In this document: piece after piece, positions 44,261 to 52,968 of the stretch
Position numbering within the stretch: the stretch's first letter is position 1
Layout of the letters: each line of letters starts with the position of its first letter
Assembly: GCA_902602765.1 (NCBI GenBank)
Contig: CACKSH010000001.1
Coordinates: 124,001 to 188,000, forward strand
Source of the DNA: Paracoccaceae bacterium
GTDB lineage: Bacteria > Pseudomonadota > Alphaproteobacteria > Rhodobacterales > Rhodobacteraceae
Length of the DNA stretch: 64,000 nt
Direction: 5' to 3'
Position numbers and translations under genes: made by a program
The notes under the pieces: model-generated
Databases searched by the model: none
The model's input: only the letters and a program-made list of their open reading frames with translations
What the model was told of the DNA's origin: nothing

Positions 44261-45281
44261 TTAATGCCCCTGCCCAAAGTGCGGCCCAAAGTACGTGTCC
44301 CCCTTCATCACCAATAAGAATATGTGAAAGGGATTTAGTAAGACTTATTGCAGTAATTTCTCGATTAGTAGCGTTCTTTAAAACAATGGAGTCTTTACTT
44401 TCATCTATCTCGGCCAACAATACTTCTCCATTCTTGAAACCAGCGAAAACTGCATTTTCTTGGGAGAGGGAGCAAACATATGTGGACAATTGTTTTTCTC
44501 CATCTGCTACACAAACTGGAGCACGTCCTAGCGGACCATCTTTTCGATCAAATGGCCAACAAATAGCAGCATCTGCGCCAGATGTTGCCAGATATGGAGT
44601 TTCGCCAACCCAGTCGAAACTTTTTATTTTTGCTGGATAACCTGCCATTGCAAGATCAGCTTTATCTCTAATACGCCACCCATGCAGTGCATTCTCTTGC
44701 ATAATTGTAATAATATATTTGTCGTCTGGACTAAAGGTTACAGAACTATGAAAACCTTTCCAAATTAGTTTTTTAGATTTCCAACGACGCTCGTTAGGCT
44801 CCCAAACTGTAACACCACCATAATGAGCTACTGCAAGACGCTTACCCTTGGAGTCGAAAGACAACCCACCTACGGTACTGTTATGCTCTAAAACAGAAGC
44901 TTTTGATCCTTTTCCTGACCAAACATGAGTAGCCCTATCTGAGGAGCAAGCGTATGCTTCACTTGTAGCTGCAACACAGTCCACCCACCGCGATCCAAAA
45001 TTAGCAATTTCTTCTACATCGCCGCTCAATGAAATTCGAAGGAACTTCCCATCATCTCCCCCAGTAAAAATATAACTTTGATTTACTGCCATACACAGTA
45101 CTACGCCCTCATGTGCTTGTATCAGTCTAGGTTCATGCCCAGCTTGAAAAAAGCGAACCGACCCATCTCCAAATCCCACCACAATTGTTTCTGCTATTGA
45201 TGCAGTTGAGGTGACAGGCGCGGCAAAGTCATAATTGATGGCTCTGCGTTCAAGCTCAGTTTTATTTATTGTCCCGCTCAT
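44244..45281 (-). CDS. WD40-repeat protein
   Basis: 345-residue beta-propeller. Repeating units such as ETIVVGFGDGSVRFFQAG, QSYIFTGGDDGKFLRI and GGLSFDSKGKRLAVAHYGG, then YLATSGADAAICWPFD, indicate about seven blades. No signal peptide is seen, so it is cytosolic and probably a scaffold. It sits 14 bp downstream of the COG0523 GTPase and overlaps the next small gene. WD40 proteins paired with COG0523 GTPases are likely part of a zinc-response system. The ATG at 45281 is preferred over a TTG two codons upstream. Confidence 0.83.
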   Translation of the reverse strand: MSGTINKTELERRAINYDFAAPVTSTASIAETIVVGFGDGSVRFFQAGHEPRLIQAHEGVVLCMAVNQSYIFTGGDDGKFLRISLSGDVEEIANFGSRWVDCVAATSEAYACSSDRATHVWSGKGSKASVLEHNSTVGGLSFDSKGKRLAVAHYGGVTVWEPNERRWKSKKLIWKGFHSSVTFSPDDKYIITIMQENALHGWRIRDKADLAMAGYPAKIKSFDWVGETPYLATSGADAAICWPFDRKDGPLGRAPVCVADGEKQLSTYVCSLSQENAVFAGFKNGEVLLAEIDESKDSIVLKNATNREITAISLTKSLSHILIGDEGGHVLWAALWAGALNDQFI

Positions 45282-45295
45282 GACCAAAGAGGTTT

Positions 45296-46267
45296 CTAAA
45301 ATGCTCTACAACTCTCAAAGCCCTCTTTTAAACCCATATTTTCCACGCCACGACCAATGAATACTACTCGAGAATTACGCTTCTTCCCTGCGGGCCAAGG
45401 ACCCATGGGTGATCCATCCATTAACATGTGGACACCTTGAAAGACATAGCGGTCATCTTGTCCATCAAAGTCTAGAATTCCCTTTGATCTTAATATGTCT
45501 TGACCTTTTGTCTGCAAAATTTCGCCAAACCAAGTCTGAAACTTATCTAAATCTAATGGAGTATCTGAAACATAAGAAACGCTTGTAATATCATCATCGT
45601 GGTCATGATCATGATCAGACTCAAGAAAATCTGGTTCCACTTCTAGAACTCTTTCTAAACTAAAGGCATTTAGACCGACTATTTCATCAAGTGGTGCAGC
45701 ACAATGAGCTGTTTTTATAATTTTAGCATAAGGATTAATTTTGCGAATTCGGTTTTCTATAAGGCCTAAACTATGGCCCTCAATAAGATCTGTTTTATTT
45801 AAAAGAACAACATCAGCAAAAGCAACCTGCTCCTCAGCCTCGTGGTGCTCTCCCAACTGGCCTTCTAGATGAACTGCATCTGCAACAGTCACTATCGCAT
45901 CTAATTTAGTTCTGTCAGCAACATCTTGGTCAACAAAAAAGGTTTGTGCTACGGGTGCTGGGTCAGCAAGACCAGTAGTCTCAACTATAATTGCATCTAG
46001 CTGATCGGCTCGCTTCATCAATCCACTAAGAATACGGATTAAGTCGCCCCTGACCGTACAACAAATACATCCATTGTTCATTTCAAAGACTTCTTCATCG
46101 GCATCAACAACAAGGTCGTTATCAATACCCTCCTCACCGAACTCGTTCACAATAACCGCATACTTTTTACCATGTCGCTCTGTAAGTATTCGGTTTAACA
46201 ATGTCGTTTTGCCCGCTCCAAGAAAACCAGTCAAAACAGTTACCGGTACTTGCGTAGAATTTAACAT
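45296..46267 (-). CDS. COG0523/CobW-like GTPase with His-Asp tract
   Basis: 323 residues from the ATG at 46267, preceded by AAAGGAAATGAA. Walker A GFLGAGKTT (about 14-22), GCICC (Cys67, Cys69, Cys70), ETTGLADP and NKTD are present. A HDHDHDD tract (about 226-232) separates the GTPase from the C-terminal CobW_C domain. Such proteins transfer zinc (ZigA/ZagA type) under zinc starvation. It heads an operon with a WD40 protein, the CHEPDCPP protein and DUF1289. A Zur half-site lies about 75 bp upstream. Confidence 0.9.
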   Translation of the reverse strand: MLNSTQVPVTVLTGFLGAGKTTLLNRILTERHGKKYAVIVNEFGEEGIDNDLVVDADEEVFEMNNGCICCTVRGDLIRILSGLMKRADQLDAIIVETTGLADPAPVAQTFFVDQDVADRTKLDAIVTVADAVHLEGQLGEHHEAEEQVAFADVVLLNKTDLIEGHSLGLIENRIRKINPYAKIIKTAHCAAPLDEIVGLNAFSLERVLEVEPDFLESDHDHDHDDDITSVSYVSDTPLDLDKFQTWFGEILQTKGQDILRSKGILDFDGQDDRYVFQGVHMLMDGSPMGPWPAGKKRNSRVVFIGRGVENMGLKEGFESCRAF

Positions 46268-46340
46268 TTCATTTCCTTTCAAATTCTAAGTATCTAAAGC
46301 GTTGTGATTTACTTGATAGACTCGCAGTCCAATTAAAACG

Positions 46341-46352
46341 TTATAACATTAC
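46341..46352. promoter_or_regulatory. Zur half-site upstream of the COG0523 operon
   Basis: TTATAACATTAC is identical over 12 nt to the corresponding half of the znuA-zur box (37232-37243). The other half is poorly conserved, so binding would be weaker or would need a different partner site. It lies in the 161-bp gap between the COG0523 operon and a divergent membrane-protein gene, so either or both could be controlled. Confidence 0.55.
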
Positions 46353-46428
46353 TAAAATTATATATTGCTTTCAGGTAAAATTACAATATTTTTTAGAAAC
46401 TATAAGTGTTTAAATAAGGTGGGCAGGT

Positions 46429-46839
46429 ATGACAGACAGTGAGTTTACATTCATAGGACAGAGCGCAGAAAAAATTACCGCTGTAATCGGAATAATATTA
46501 CTTCTTTGGGGCATATTTGTCAGCTTAGTAAGCGAAAGCCAATCCTTTACTTCATACATACCCTCTCTACTCGGCCTACCGTTATTTTTATGTGGGCTAT
46601 TGGCTATATTATTTGAGAACAAGAGATCCCTGTTTATGCACATTGCGGTTATATTTGGACTTGTTACTTTTTTAGGGGGTGCAGATGTTTTTAGATCAAT
46701 TACAAGCTATACGTTTCTAACGAAAAGTTTTTGGGCTGATTTGTCAAAAATACTGTTGTTGATATGTGGTGGTTTTCACACATACATTTGCGTTCAATCT
46801 TTTCGCCATGTAAGAATGCATCGAAAAAACGAGCATTGA
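46429..46839 (+). CDS. small membrane protein, unknown
   Basis: 136-residue protein with four predicted helices (about 16-35, 46-63, 69-86 and 102-121) and a basic C-terminus (RHVRMHRKNEH). AAGGTGGGCAGGT precedes the ATG. No family is recognised. It diverges from the COG0523 operon, sharing the Zur half-site region. A link to zinc is possible but only by location. Confidence 0.7.
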   Translation: MTDSEFTFIGQSAEKITAVIGIILLLWGIFVSLVSESQSFTSYIPSLLGLPLFLCGLLAILFENKRSLFMHIAVIFGLVTFLGGADVFRSITSYTFLTKSFWADLSKILLLICGGFHTYICVQSFRHVRMHRKNEH

Positions 46840-46970
46840 TAAAAAAAACAAAAAAAATTCTCAAAGATTTACTTTAAGTATCTACTAAACAGCTTTTATA
46901 ACTCTATAACCGTAGTTTGGAATTATGGCCAAATTATACGCGATATAACTTTGTTCTTGGAAGCACAATC

Positions 46971-47762
46971 ATGAGAGATTTCGAACATAAACTCATATTT
47001 ATGACGGATATCCACATTACCAGTCGAGGAAATAAAATTATAGGACTTGATCCTATAAAACGATTCAGTCTTTGCTTGGCTCATGCAGCAAAAAACCATC
47101 CAGATGCCGTAGGTCTAATTCTAGTCGGTGACCTTACACACGATGGAACGCAAGAGCAGTATGAAATTCTCAAAAGTGCTCTATTCGATTTGCCTTGGCC
47201 TGTACATATGACTATCGGAAATCATGACCTTCGCAAAAATTTTCAAAAAGTTTTTCCCGAAGAACCTACTGATAAAAAAGGATTTATCCAACAAAGCGTT
47301 GTTGTTGGCGATAATACAATCATATTGATGGACACTAATGACACAACAATTGAACCTTATCACGGCGGTAACCTTTGCGAGCATCGCTTAAATTGGCTGG
47401 AAGCGGAGTTAAAAAATAAACCCGCTCAATCCGTGATAATAGCCATGCACCACCCGCCTTTGATCACGGGCTTCCCCGGAATGGATAATATTGGATTGCA
47501 TAATAGAAATCATTTCAACCAGATCACTAAAAATAACTCTGCTGTTTATATGGTTATTGCTGGTCATGTTCATCGGACGATTATTGGGGCTTCCGGAGGC
47601 AAACCATGCGCAATATTAAAAAGTCCATGCCATCAAATGCCACTAGAATTGAACGAGGAAAACTCATCCTTAAGTATAGATGAGCCGGGAGCTTACGGTC
47701 TGCTTCTCATTGGACAAAACAATCCGGTACTTCTTACAGAGGACGTTGGCTCAGAGGTTTAA
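46971..47762 (+). CDS. calcineurin-like metallophosphoesterase, CpdA-like
   Basis: 263 residues from the ATG at 46971 (GGAAG 8 bases upstream); a longer TTG-started frame to 46917 has no support. All motifs of the fold are there: FMTDIHIT (about 10-17), VGDLTHDG (about 49-56), IGNHDL (about 83-88), AMHHPPL (about 163-169) and IAGHVHR (about 200-206). Relatives include 3',5'-cAMP phosphodiesterase CpdA and glycerophosphodiesterases. With two class III cyclases in the window, cyclic nucleotide breakdown is a reasonable guess but not shown. Confidence 0.83.
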   Translation: MRDFEHKLIFMTDIHITSRGNKIIGLDPIKRFSLCLAHAAKNHPDAVGLILVGDLTHDGTQEQYEILKSALFDLPWPVHMTIGNHDLRKNFQKVFPEEPTDKKGFIQQSVVVGDNTIILMDTNDTTIEPYHGGNLCEHRLNWLEAELKNKPAQSVIIAMHHPPLITGFPGMDNIGLHNRNHFNQITKNNSAVYMVIAGHVHRTIIGASGGKPCAILKSPCHQMPLELNEENSSLSIDEPGAYGLLLIGQNNPVLLTEDVGSEV

Positions 47763-47805
47763 TATCGAAAATATTTTGAATAAGCGCTCCAATTAGCTCA
47801 ATAAA

Positions 47806-47822
47806 GTTTTGATAGTCAAAAC
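47806..47822. terminator. hairpin after metallophosphoesterase gene
   Basis: GTTTTGA, TAG, TCAAAAC: perfect 7-bp stem 44 bp after the stop codon, AT-rich and without a T-run. Its right arm opens the 13-mer TCAAAACCTCAAT that is also found at 43434. Confidence 0.35.
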
Positions 47823-47931
47823 CTCAATCTTTAGATTTTAGTATTTATACAGCGTCTATTGTTGTATCATTTGTCTCTTTGGTTAAGCTTGCAACGATAA
47901 AAATGTATGAGTAAAGATTTTAGAAAGTTTA

Positions 47932-48093
47932 ATGACGATGAAAAGAGGACGTAAAAAAGATCCGAAATATTATATTGAAATGCGTATTGAGCAACTTTTA
48001 GAAGATAGAAAGAAAGAAAAAGATAGTTTTAATCGTCAATGGCTATGGCGCATTATTAATGAATTAAAATATGTTGCGGCCTTGATGGACTAA
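47932..48093 (+). CDS. small basic protein of 53 residues
   Basis: Open frame from ATG 47932 to TAA 48093 with possible alternative ATG at 47938. The product (MTMKRGRKKDPKYYIEMRIE, then QLLEDRKKEKDSFNRQWLWR, then IINELKYVAALMD) is rich in Lys, Arg and Glu with an amphipathic helical pattern, and has an RGRKK start. No stop-to-stop competitor exists on either strand. It fills the otherwise empty 400-bp gap between the phosphoesterase and cupin genes. No function is recognised; a DNA-associated role would fit the composition. Confidence 0.5.
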   Translation: MTMKRGRKKDPKYYIEMRIEQLLEDRKKEKDSFNRQWLWRIINELKYVAALMD

Positions 48094-48165
48094 AAATCAG
48101 ATAGAGTTTTTAGTAAACTCATGCAAAATTTGAAATAAAGAATTCATCTCTGAGAGGGATAAAAA

Positions 48166-48579
48166 TTGGATATATTTAGAGCTGGCTCAAAACCAACTAG
48201 AAAGTCTTCCTCCGAATGGTTTACTGGTACGGTATGGCAAGATCCTATAATTGAGGCGCCGGAACCAGCCAGGGTTCGCGCATTAAAAGTTTCATTTGAG
48301 CCAGGAGCGCGTACTGCATGGCATACGCACCCCCTTGGTCAGACACTACATATAATAAATGGAACGGGCCTCGTGGGATTGAGAAATGCACAGCCTAAAA
48401 TTGTAAATGCGGGTGATACTGTCTGGATACAGCCAAATGAGGAGCATTGGCATGGTGCAACACCAACTAATTCTATGTCTCATATAGCATTACAAGAAGC
48501 TATGAATGGAACAGTTGCGAATTGGTTAGAAAAAGTAATTGATGAAGACTATTATAAGATATTGCGTAATGAGTTCTAA
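48166..48579 (+). CDS. cupin-domain protein, hydroxynitrile-lyase-like group
   Basis: 137-residue cupin. FEPGARTAWHTHPLGQTLHI (about 44-63) and GDTVWIQPNEEHWHGATPT (about 85-103) contain the metal ligands (His, His, Gln, His). WFTGTVWQDPIIEAPEPARV near the N-terminus is typical of the group that includes manganese-dependent (R)-hydroxynitrile lyases and many uncharacterised relatives. The TTG start has GAGAGGGAT about 7 bases upstream. It stands alone. The substrate is unknown. Confidence 0.8.
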   Translation: MDIFRAGSKPTRKSSSEWFTGTVWQDPIIEAPEPARVRALKVSFEPGARTAWHTHPLGQTLHIINGTGLVGLRNAQPKIVNAGDTVWIQPNEEHWHGATPTNSMSHIALQEAMNGTVANWLEKVIDEDYYKILRNEF

Positions 48580-48733
48580 ACGTCGGAATGTCTAAAAGCT
48601 AGTCATACAAACTAGTAACCTTGCCAGTATACTCAAATTTAATTATGAAGGTAAAATTTTCTTTAAAATCTCGATTTGTACAAGATAAAACGCCGATACA
48701 GAATAACTCTTATCATTAATTCATACTTTTATA

Positions 48734-49633
48734 TTAGAGGACATTTTCATGGCTTGGACGCTTCTCAGGCCGCTGAGCTAATAAAGTTCCAACTGTTAAA
48801 ATGGCTGCACCTAATGCCTGCATCCAATTCCACTCTGATCCCAATACAAATACGATAATCATTACATAAAAAGGAGCAGCATTTAGATGAAATGAGGCGA
48901 TCGCAATTCCGATATCTTCAACTGCTTTAATCCACAAAAATTGTGAAAGGCCCAACCCAAGAAAGGCATAAACAAATAAAAGGCCTACGTTTGAGATATC
49001 TAATAATCCAACGGTTGACCATGCGTGCTCAAAAAATAGGGCGGCAAGGCAAGGAACTGCCATGAACCCAAACATACCGGACGTAGTAATTGTAGTGCGC
49101 GCCAAAGGAGATAATGCAGGAAATGATTTTACAGTTTTCCGCGACCCCCAGGCAAAAATTCCCGAGGCGAAAAGACCCAATGCAAAGCCTGCTCCAATTG
49201 AGGATTCTCCAGGGATTACACCAGCAGCTAATGCGCCTCCAAACAAAACTAAGACTACAGCTAATAAAAAGCGACTACTAATCCGCCTTCCGTCAAGAGC
49301 TACCTCTAAACCCACACCAAATAATGGCATAGCAGCAGCAGCAAGGGCGGCTGTAGTTGCATCTGTCATTGCCTGTGCGATCAAAAGAAGTAGAGAACCA
49401 ACGCCGAAGCCCATTCCTCCAATCCAGAAACCTTTTATCCAAGGAAGTTTTTGAAGAACAGTGCTCGGTTCTAACAAGAAAAGTAAAAAGATCATTACAA
49501 TTAAAGCTAGTAAATTACGCAAAGTAATCAGTGTTATTATTCCCCATGTTTGCAAAAGTTGGTCCGCGGCTGGAAAGCCTGAAGCGAAAAAGAAAATGGC
49601 TGTTGCGCCAATAATATTACCACGGATATTCAA
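48734..49633 (-). CDS. EamA/DMT family transporter
   Basis: 299-residue membrane protein with about ten helices in two repeats. It begins MNIRGNIIGATAIFFFASGF and includes TDATTAALAAAAMPLFGVGLE (end of repeat one, starting near residue 89) and FHLNAAPFYVMIIVFVLGSE (end of repeat two). A metabolite exporter of unknown substrate. It is convergent with the cupin gene and divergent from the split-barrel genes. Confidence 0.84.
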   Translation of the reverse strand: MNIRGNIIGATAIFFFASGFPAADQLLQTWGIITLITLRNLLALIVMIFLLFLLEPSTVLQKLPWIKGFWIGGMGFGVGSLLLLIAQAMTDATTAALAAAAMPLFGVGLEVALDGRRISSRFLLAVVLVLFGGALAAGVIPGESSIGAGFALGLFASGIFAWGSRKTVKSFPALSPLARTTITTSGMFGFMAVPCLAALFFEHAWSTVGLLDISNVGLLFVYAFLGLGLSQFLWIKAVEDIGIAIASFHLNAAPFYVMIIVFVLGSEWNWMQALGAAILTVGTLLAQRPEKRPSHENVL

Positions 49634-49872
49634 GAAAATTTACTCCTAACGGTGCAATTCAAGCACTATTAAAATGTGTAAGTAGAGCCAAACAATCGAT
49701 AGAACAGCAAACTAGATCATTCACACACTATTCCGACATTGATGTCGCAAACCGAAGCAATTTTCACACTATTTTTTGTCCAGAGATTTTGTCGCACTAC
49801 AGAATTATCTAATAGTAATTTAATGTTCCAGTTGGTATGTTTTCATCAAGCAAATCTATTGAGGTAGTATAG

Positions 49873-50325
49873 ATGATCTCAGATCAAGTTTATAATGTTC
49901 TAACTAATGGTGTGGGTCACATAGGATGTGCGTCTTCTTCGTTTAAGCCATTCCATGCGGATGCATTGGGCATTTGCTGCGATCAAGATACAAACACTAT
50001 AGTTTGTTGTCTAAACAAAGAGACGAATAAGCTATTTCTAGAAAATTTAGAGATAGGGTCACGTGTCAGTCTTTTTGTGGGTGTTATCAGCCATGAAGCT
50101 TACAATTTAAAGGGTGCCGTGACTGACCTGCGTGATGTTAATGATGATGAAAGTCAAGTCTGTGATGACCTAAGAAAAAAAATGTATAGTTTTTATGATG
50201 AACTAGGAATTCCCAAAAATTTAGCGGATAGATATTGGTTAAAGCCAATAGACCTTTCACTCGTATTTTCAGTAGATAAGGTTTTTGTTCAGACGCCTGG
50301 TCCTGATGCAGGAAAAGAGATTTAA
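49873..50325 (+). CDS. FMN-binding split-barrel protein
   Basis: 150 residues. The pattern HADALGICCDQDTNTIVCCLNKETNKLFLENL followed by GSRVSLFVGVIS is similar to pyridoxamine-phosphate-oxidase/general stress split-barrel proteins that bind FMN or another cofactor. Family recognition is by fold pattern, not a diagnostic motif. TTGAGGTAGTATAG precedes the ATG. It begins an apparent operon with another split-barrel gene and a GAF-linked cyclase. Confidence 0.6.
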   Translation: MISDQVYNVLTNGVGHIGCASSSFKPFHADALGICCDQDTNTIVCCLNKETNKLFLENLEIGSRVSLFVGVISHEAYNLKGAVTDLRDVNDDESQVCDDLRKKMYSFYDELGIPKNLADRYWLKPIDLSLVFSVDKVFVQTPGPDAGKEI

Positions 50326-50342
50326 TATGTTGGAGAAATTTC

Positions 50343-50735
50343 ATGATTACTGATGAACACCTTCCTGCACTGCAAGGAATGTTTCCTAGTTGGATTACGA
50401 CCGTTTCAAGTGATGGAGAGCCCAATACAACAGTGATATCACAAATCTGGCATGTTAACGACACGGAGGTTGCTCTGTCTTTTCAGTTTTTTAATAAAAC
50501 TAAAAAAAACATTAGTCAGAACCCATTTGCTTTTGCCACAATAACTAACCCTACCTCTTTTGATACCTATACTTTAGAATTGGAATATAATAGAACTGAG
50601 AGTGAGGGCGACCTGTTTGATGAAATGGATATGAAACTTGAGGCGATTGCATCTATGAGTGGAATGTCAGGTATTTTTGAACTACGGGGAGCCGACATTT
50701 ACACCGTGATGTCAATTTCTAAGAATAATTTATAG
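50343..50735 (+). CDS. pyridoxamine 5'-phosphate oxidase family protein
   Basis: 130-residue split-barrel protein. It starts LPALQGMFPSWITTVSSDGEPNTTVISQIWHVND, the usual FMN-binding first strands, and has LSFQFFNKTKKNISQNPFAF (about 46-65) with the Asn-Pro turn. It is short for a true PNPOx and probably a flavin- or heme-binding relative. TTGGAGAAATTTC precedes the ATG. It lies 17 bp after the preceding split-barrel gene and 29 bp before the cyclase, so it may sense redox state or a flavin for it. Confidence 0.75.
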   Translation: MITDEHLPALQGMFPSWITTVSSDGEPNTTVISQIWHVNDTEVALSFQFFNKTKKNISQNPFAFATITNPTSFDTYTLELEYNRTESEGDLFDEMDMKLEAIASMSGMSGIFELRGADIYTVMSISKNNL

Positions 50736-50764
50736 GGTAAGAAAAGTTTTCTGCACGGCAAAGC

Positions 50765-52273
50765 ATGCACGAGCAAAATTTGAGGTGGGATCAAGTGATT
50801 GAAAGTGATGCCAAAACGCTAGCTGAGCAGCTGGAACGCCGCAATAAAGAAATTGAAATCATCGAGAGAGTAGCATCGCAGATTAGTAAAACTTTAAACT
50901 TAGATGCTATTGCTAAAACTATGCTTATTAGCATGGAAGAATACTTCGGTTTCAAACATTCAATGATACTATTGCTTGATGGTTCTGAAAGTGTTCTTAA
51001 AGTTATAGCAACCCATGGATACAAAGAAGAAGGTATCGGCGCTGAGGTGAAGATTGGCGTTGGGGTTATAGGGATGGTTGCCAAAAAAAAGAAGCTTATG
51101 CGTATGGCAAATCTTGGCGCGCAAAAGCAGTACATGCAGGCTATAAAAAAACAAATTCAACCATCAGAAGAGACAGCAGTTGTGGATGTAACAAGCCTCC
51201 CTGGCTTGAAAAATGCAGAAAGTCAGGTTGCAATACCAATGTTGATGGAAGACGAATTGATTGGGGTATTTTCGGTTGAGAGTGATCAAGTTAATATTTT
51301 TGATAAATCTGATGAATTAATAATCAAAATTCTTGCGAACCAAACGGCTAACGCTTTGCAAAATGCAAAACTGTATCAACTAGAGCAGCAACGTTTACAA
51401 GAATTAGATAAAGCACATGCGGAGCTTGCTGATTTAAATACAAATTTAGAAAGGAAAGTTGCCGACCGGACCAAGGAGTTGGTAGACCTTTCAGAAAAGT
51501 TAGCAAAGTATTTTTCGCCACAAGTTTACGATTCTATTTTTTCCGGAGAACTTGATGTAAAAATTCAGACACAGCGTAAGCCACTGACTGTCTTCTTCTG
51601 TGACTTGCAGGGTTTTACACAACTAACTGAAAGACTTGAACCCGAAATATTAACCGAGCTTTTAACTCAGTACCTTACAGAAATGTCAAAGATTGCAATT
51701 CGCTGGGGAGGGACTATTGACAAATTTATTGGTGATGCAATTCTCGTATTTTTTGGTGATCCAGAAAGCAGAGGAAATAAAGAAGACGCGATGGCATGTG
51801 TTTCAATGGCTCTAGAGATGTTGGAGAAGCTAGAGCTACTTCGTGAGGCATGGCGTGAAAGAGGATTAGCCAGATCACTTAATGCTCGGATGGGTGTTCA
51901 CTCGGGTGTCTGTACAGTTGGAAATTTTGGATCTGAAGACAGATTGGACTATACGGTTATTGGTAATGGAGTTAACTTAGCAGCAAGGCTGGAGGCTAAT
52001 TCGGAGTCAAATAAAATCCTAATTTCGGAAGACACTTATCTCTTGGTGAAAGAAGAAATAAAATGCATTAAAAAGCAAGAAATCTCAGTCAAGGGAATTT
52101 CTTATCCAATACAAACTTACGAGGTATCAGGATTTACTTCCAGCAGTAGTTCATATTCGTCAAAATTGGTTAAATCAATTCCAGGTTTATCATTAACCTT
52201 TGATCCAAATGAAATAGAAGATAGTGAGAGAGCGATGAAATTAATCTCTGATGTTTTGAGTCGACTTGTATAA
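50765..52273 (+). CDS. GAF-linked class III adenylate/guanylate cyclase
   Basis: 502 residues: an N-terminal coiled coil (about 10-40), a GAF domain (about 45-200), a second coiled coil (about 210-245), and a class III cyclase domain (about 270-440). Catalytic metal-binding Asp residues are in FFCDLQGFT and FIGDAIL; Lys in TIDKFIGD and Asp in LDYTVIG suggest ATP, and NLAARLE gives the Asn/Arg pair. The AKYFSPQVYDSIF linker is shared with the PAS-linked cyclase at 2.8 kb. The GAF domain probably binds a small ligand. Upstream split-barrel genes may feed its signal. Confidence 0.88.
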   Translation: MHEQNLRWDQVIESDAKTLAEQLERRNKEIEIIERVASQISKTLNLDAIAKTMLISMEEYFGFKHSMILLLDGSESVLKVIATHGYKEEGIGAEVKIGVGVIGMVAKKKKLMRMANLGAQKQYMQAIKKQIQPSEETAVVDVTSLPGLKNAESQVAIPMLMEDELIGVFSVESDQVNIFDKSDELIIKILANQTANALQNAKLYQLEQQRLQELDKAHAELADLNTNLERKVADRTKELVDLSEKLAKYFSPQVYDSIFSGELDVKIQTQRKPLTVFFCDLQGFTQLTERLEPEILTELLTQYLTEMSKIAIRWGGTIDKFIGDAILVFFGDPESRGNKEDAMACVSMALEMLEKLELLREAWRERGLARSLNARMGVHSGVCTVGNFGSEDRLDYTVIGNGVNLAARLEANSESNKILISEDTYLLVKEEIKCIKKQEISVKGISYPIQTYEVSGFTSSSSSYSSKLVKSIPGLSLTFDPNEIEDSERAMKLISDVLSRLV

Positions 52274-52330
52274 TTTTATTTGTACCTGCTTAAGAAAAAG
52301 GTCTTTGCTGTTATAGATATACCCTTGACA

Positions 52331-52436
52331 GGTAACCCTACCCCAACTCACAATATTCCTAATCTCACACAAAGAAGCTTATTGTAAAATATGGTCTTTT
52401 TGGGCAAACTGATACTAGTGCAACGCCAATAAAATG
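52331..52436. repeat. dispersed intergenic repeat, copy 1 (degenerate)
   Basis: AACCCTACCCCAACTCACAA and ATTCCTAATCTCACACAAAG (52333-52372) align with copy 3 at 56570-56610. TACTAGTGCAACG near 52414-52426 matches TACTGGTGTAGCG of copy 4 with three changes, so the hairpin part is decayed here. Confidence 0.6.
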
Positions 52437-52481
52437 AAAAATAAAAATTTATATAAGTTTCATGAAAGGAAGATTTTGATC

Positions 52482-52811
52482 ATGGATGCTAAAACGATAT
52501 TATCAATTTGGGGGAAAACTTTTTCCGAAAAAGTGGATTACCTTTCTGAATATCTTGCGGATGATTTGGTTATTGAGTTTATGGGTAAAGACAGTTCCTC
52601 CCAAACGAAAGACGAGCACATTGCTTGGAGTATTTCAGATGAAAGCCCAACAATAGGCGACTTTAAGGTAATTTTTGAAGGGAATGGCGTGGCAGTTGGA
52701 ACCCACACTGCTTTCAACCCTCAAGGAGAGGGAAGAGATGTCATGTATTATGGTAAGTTCGAAAATAATAAAGTCACTGAATGGAAAGTACTAGTTTCAG
52801 TCCACGATTAG
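52482..52811 (+). CDS. NTF2/SnoaL-like small protein
   Basis: 109 residues from the ATG at 52482; AAAGGAAG about 11 bases upstream decides this start over 52434. The alpha-beta pattern ILSIWGKTFSEKVDYLSEYL then LADDLVIEFMG and KFENNKVTEWKVLVSVHD fits the cone-like NTF2/SnoaL fold used by many small enzymes and binding proteins. No catalytic residues can be named. It stands alone after the cyclase operon. Confidence 0.6.
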   Translation: MDAKTILSIWGKTFSEKVDYLSEYLADDLVIEFMGKDSSSQTKDEHIAWSISDESPTIGDFKVIFEGNGVAVGTHTAFNPQGEGRDVMYYGKFENNKVTEWKVLVSVHD

Positions 52812-52968
52812 AGTTAGGTCGCAAAGTGCTCCCTAAGGATATTGAGAACACTTCTGAAAATATCGTTTGTAAGGATCTTTTTATCACTGATCTTTTTAAT
52901 TAAACTCTGGCTCAATGAATATTTGTCAACTTATCTCTTAACAAAAGACATTAAACTAGAGTTACTTC

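Noticed and set aside
43434..47828. 13-mer TCAAAACCTCAAT at 43434 and 47816 as an attachment-site pair
   Set aside because: Only 13 bases are shared, no integrase gene lies between, and the enclosed genes are ordinary housekeeping and zinc genes.
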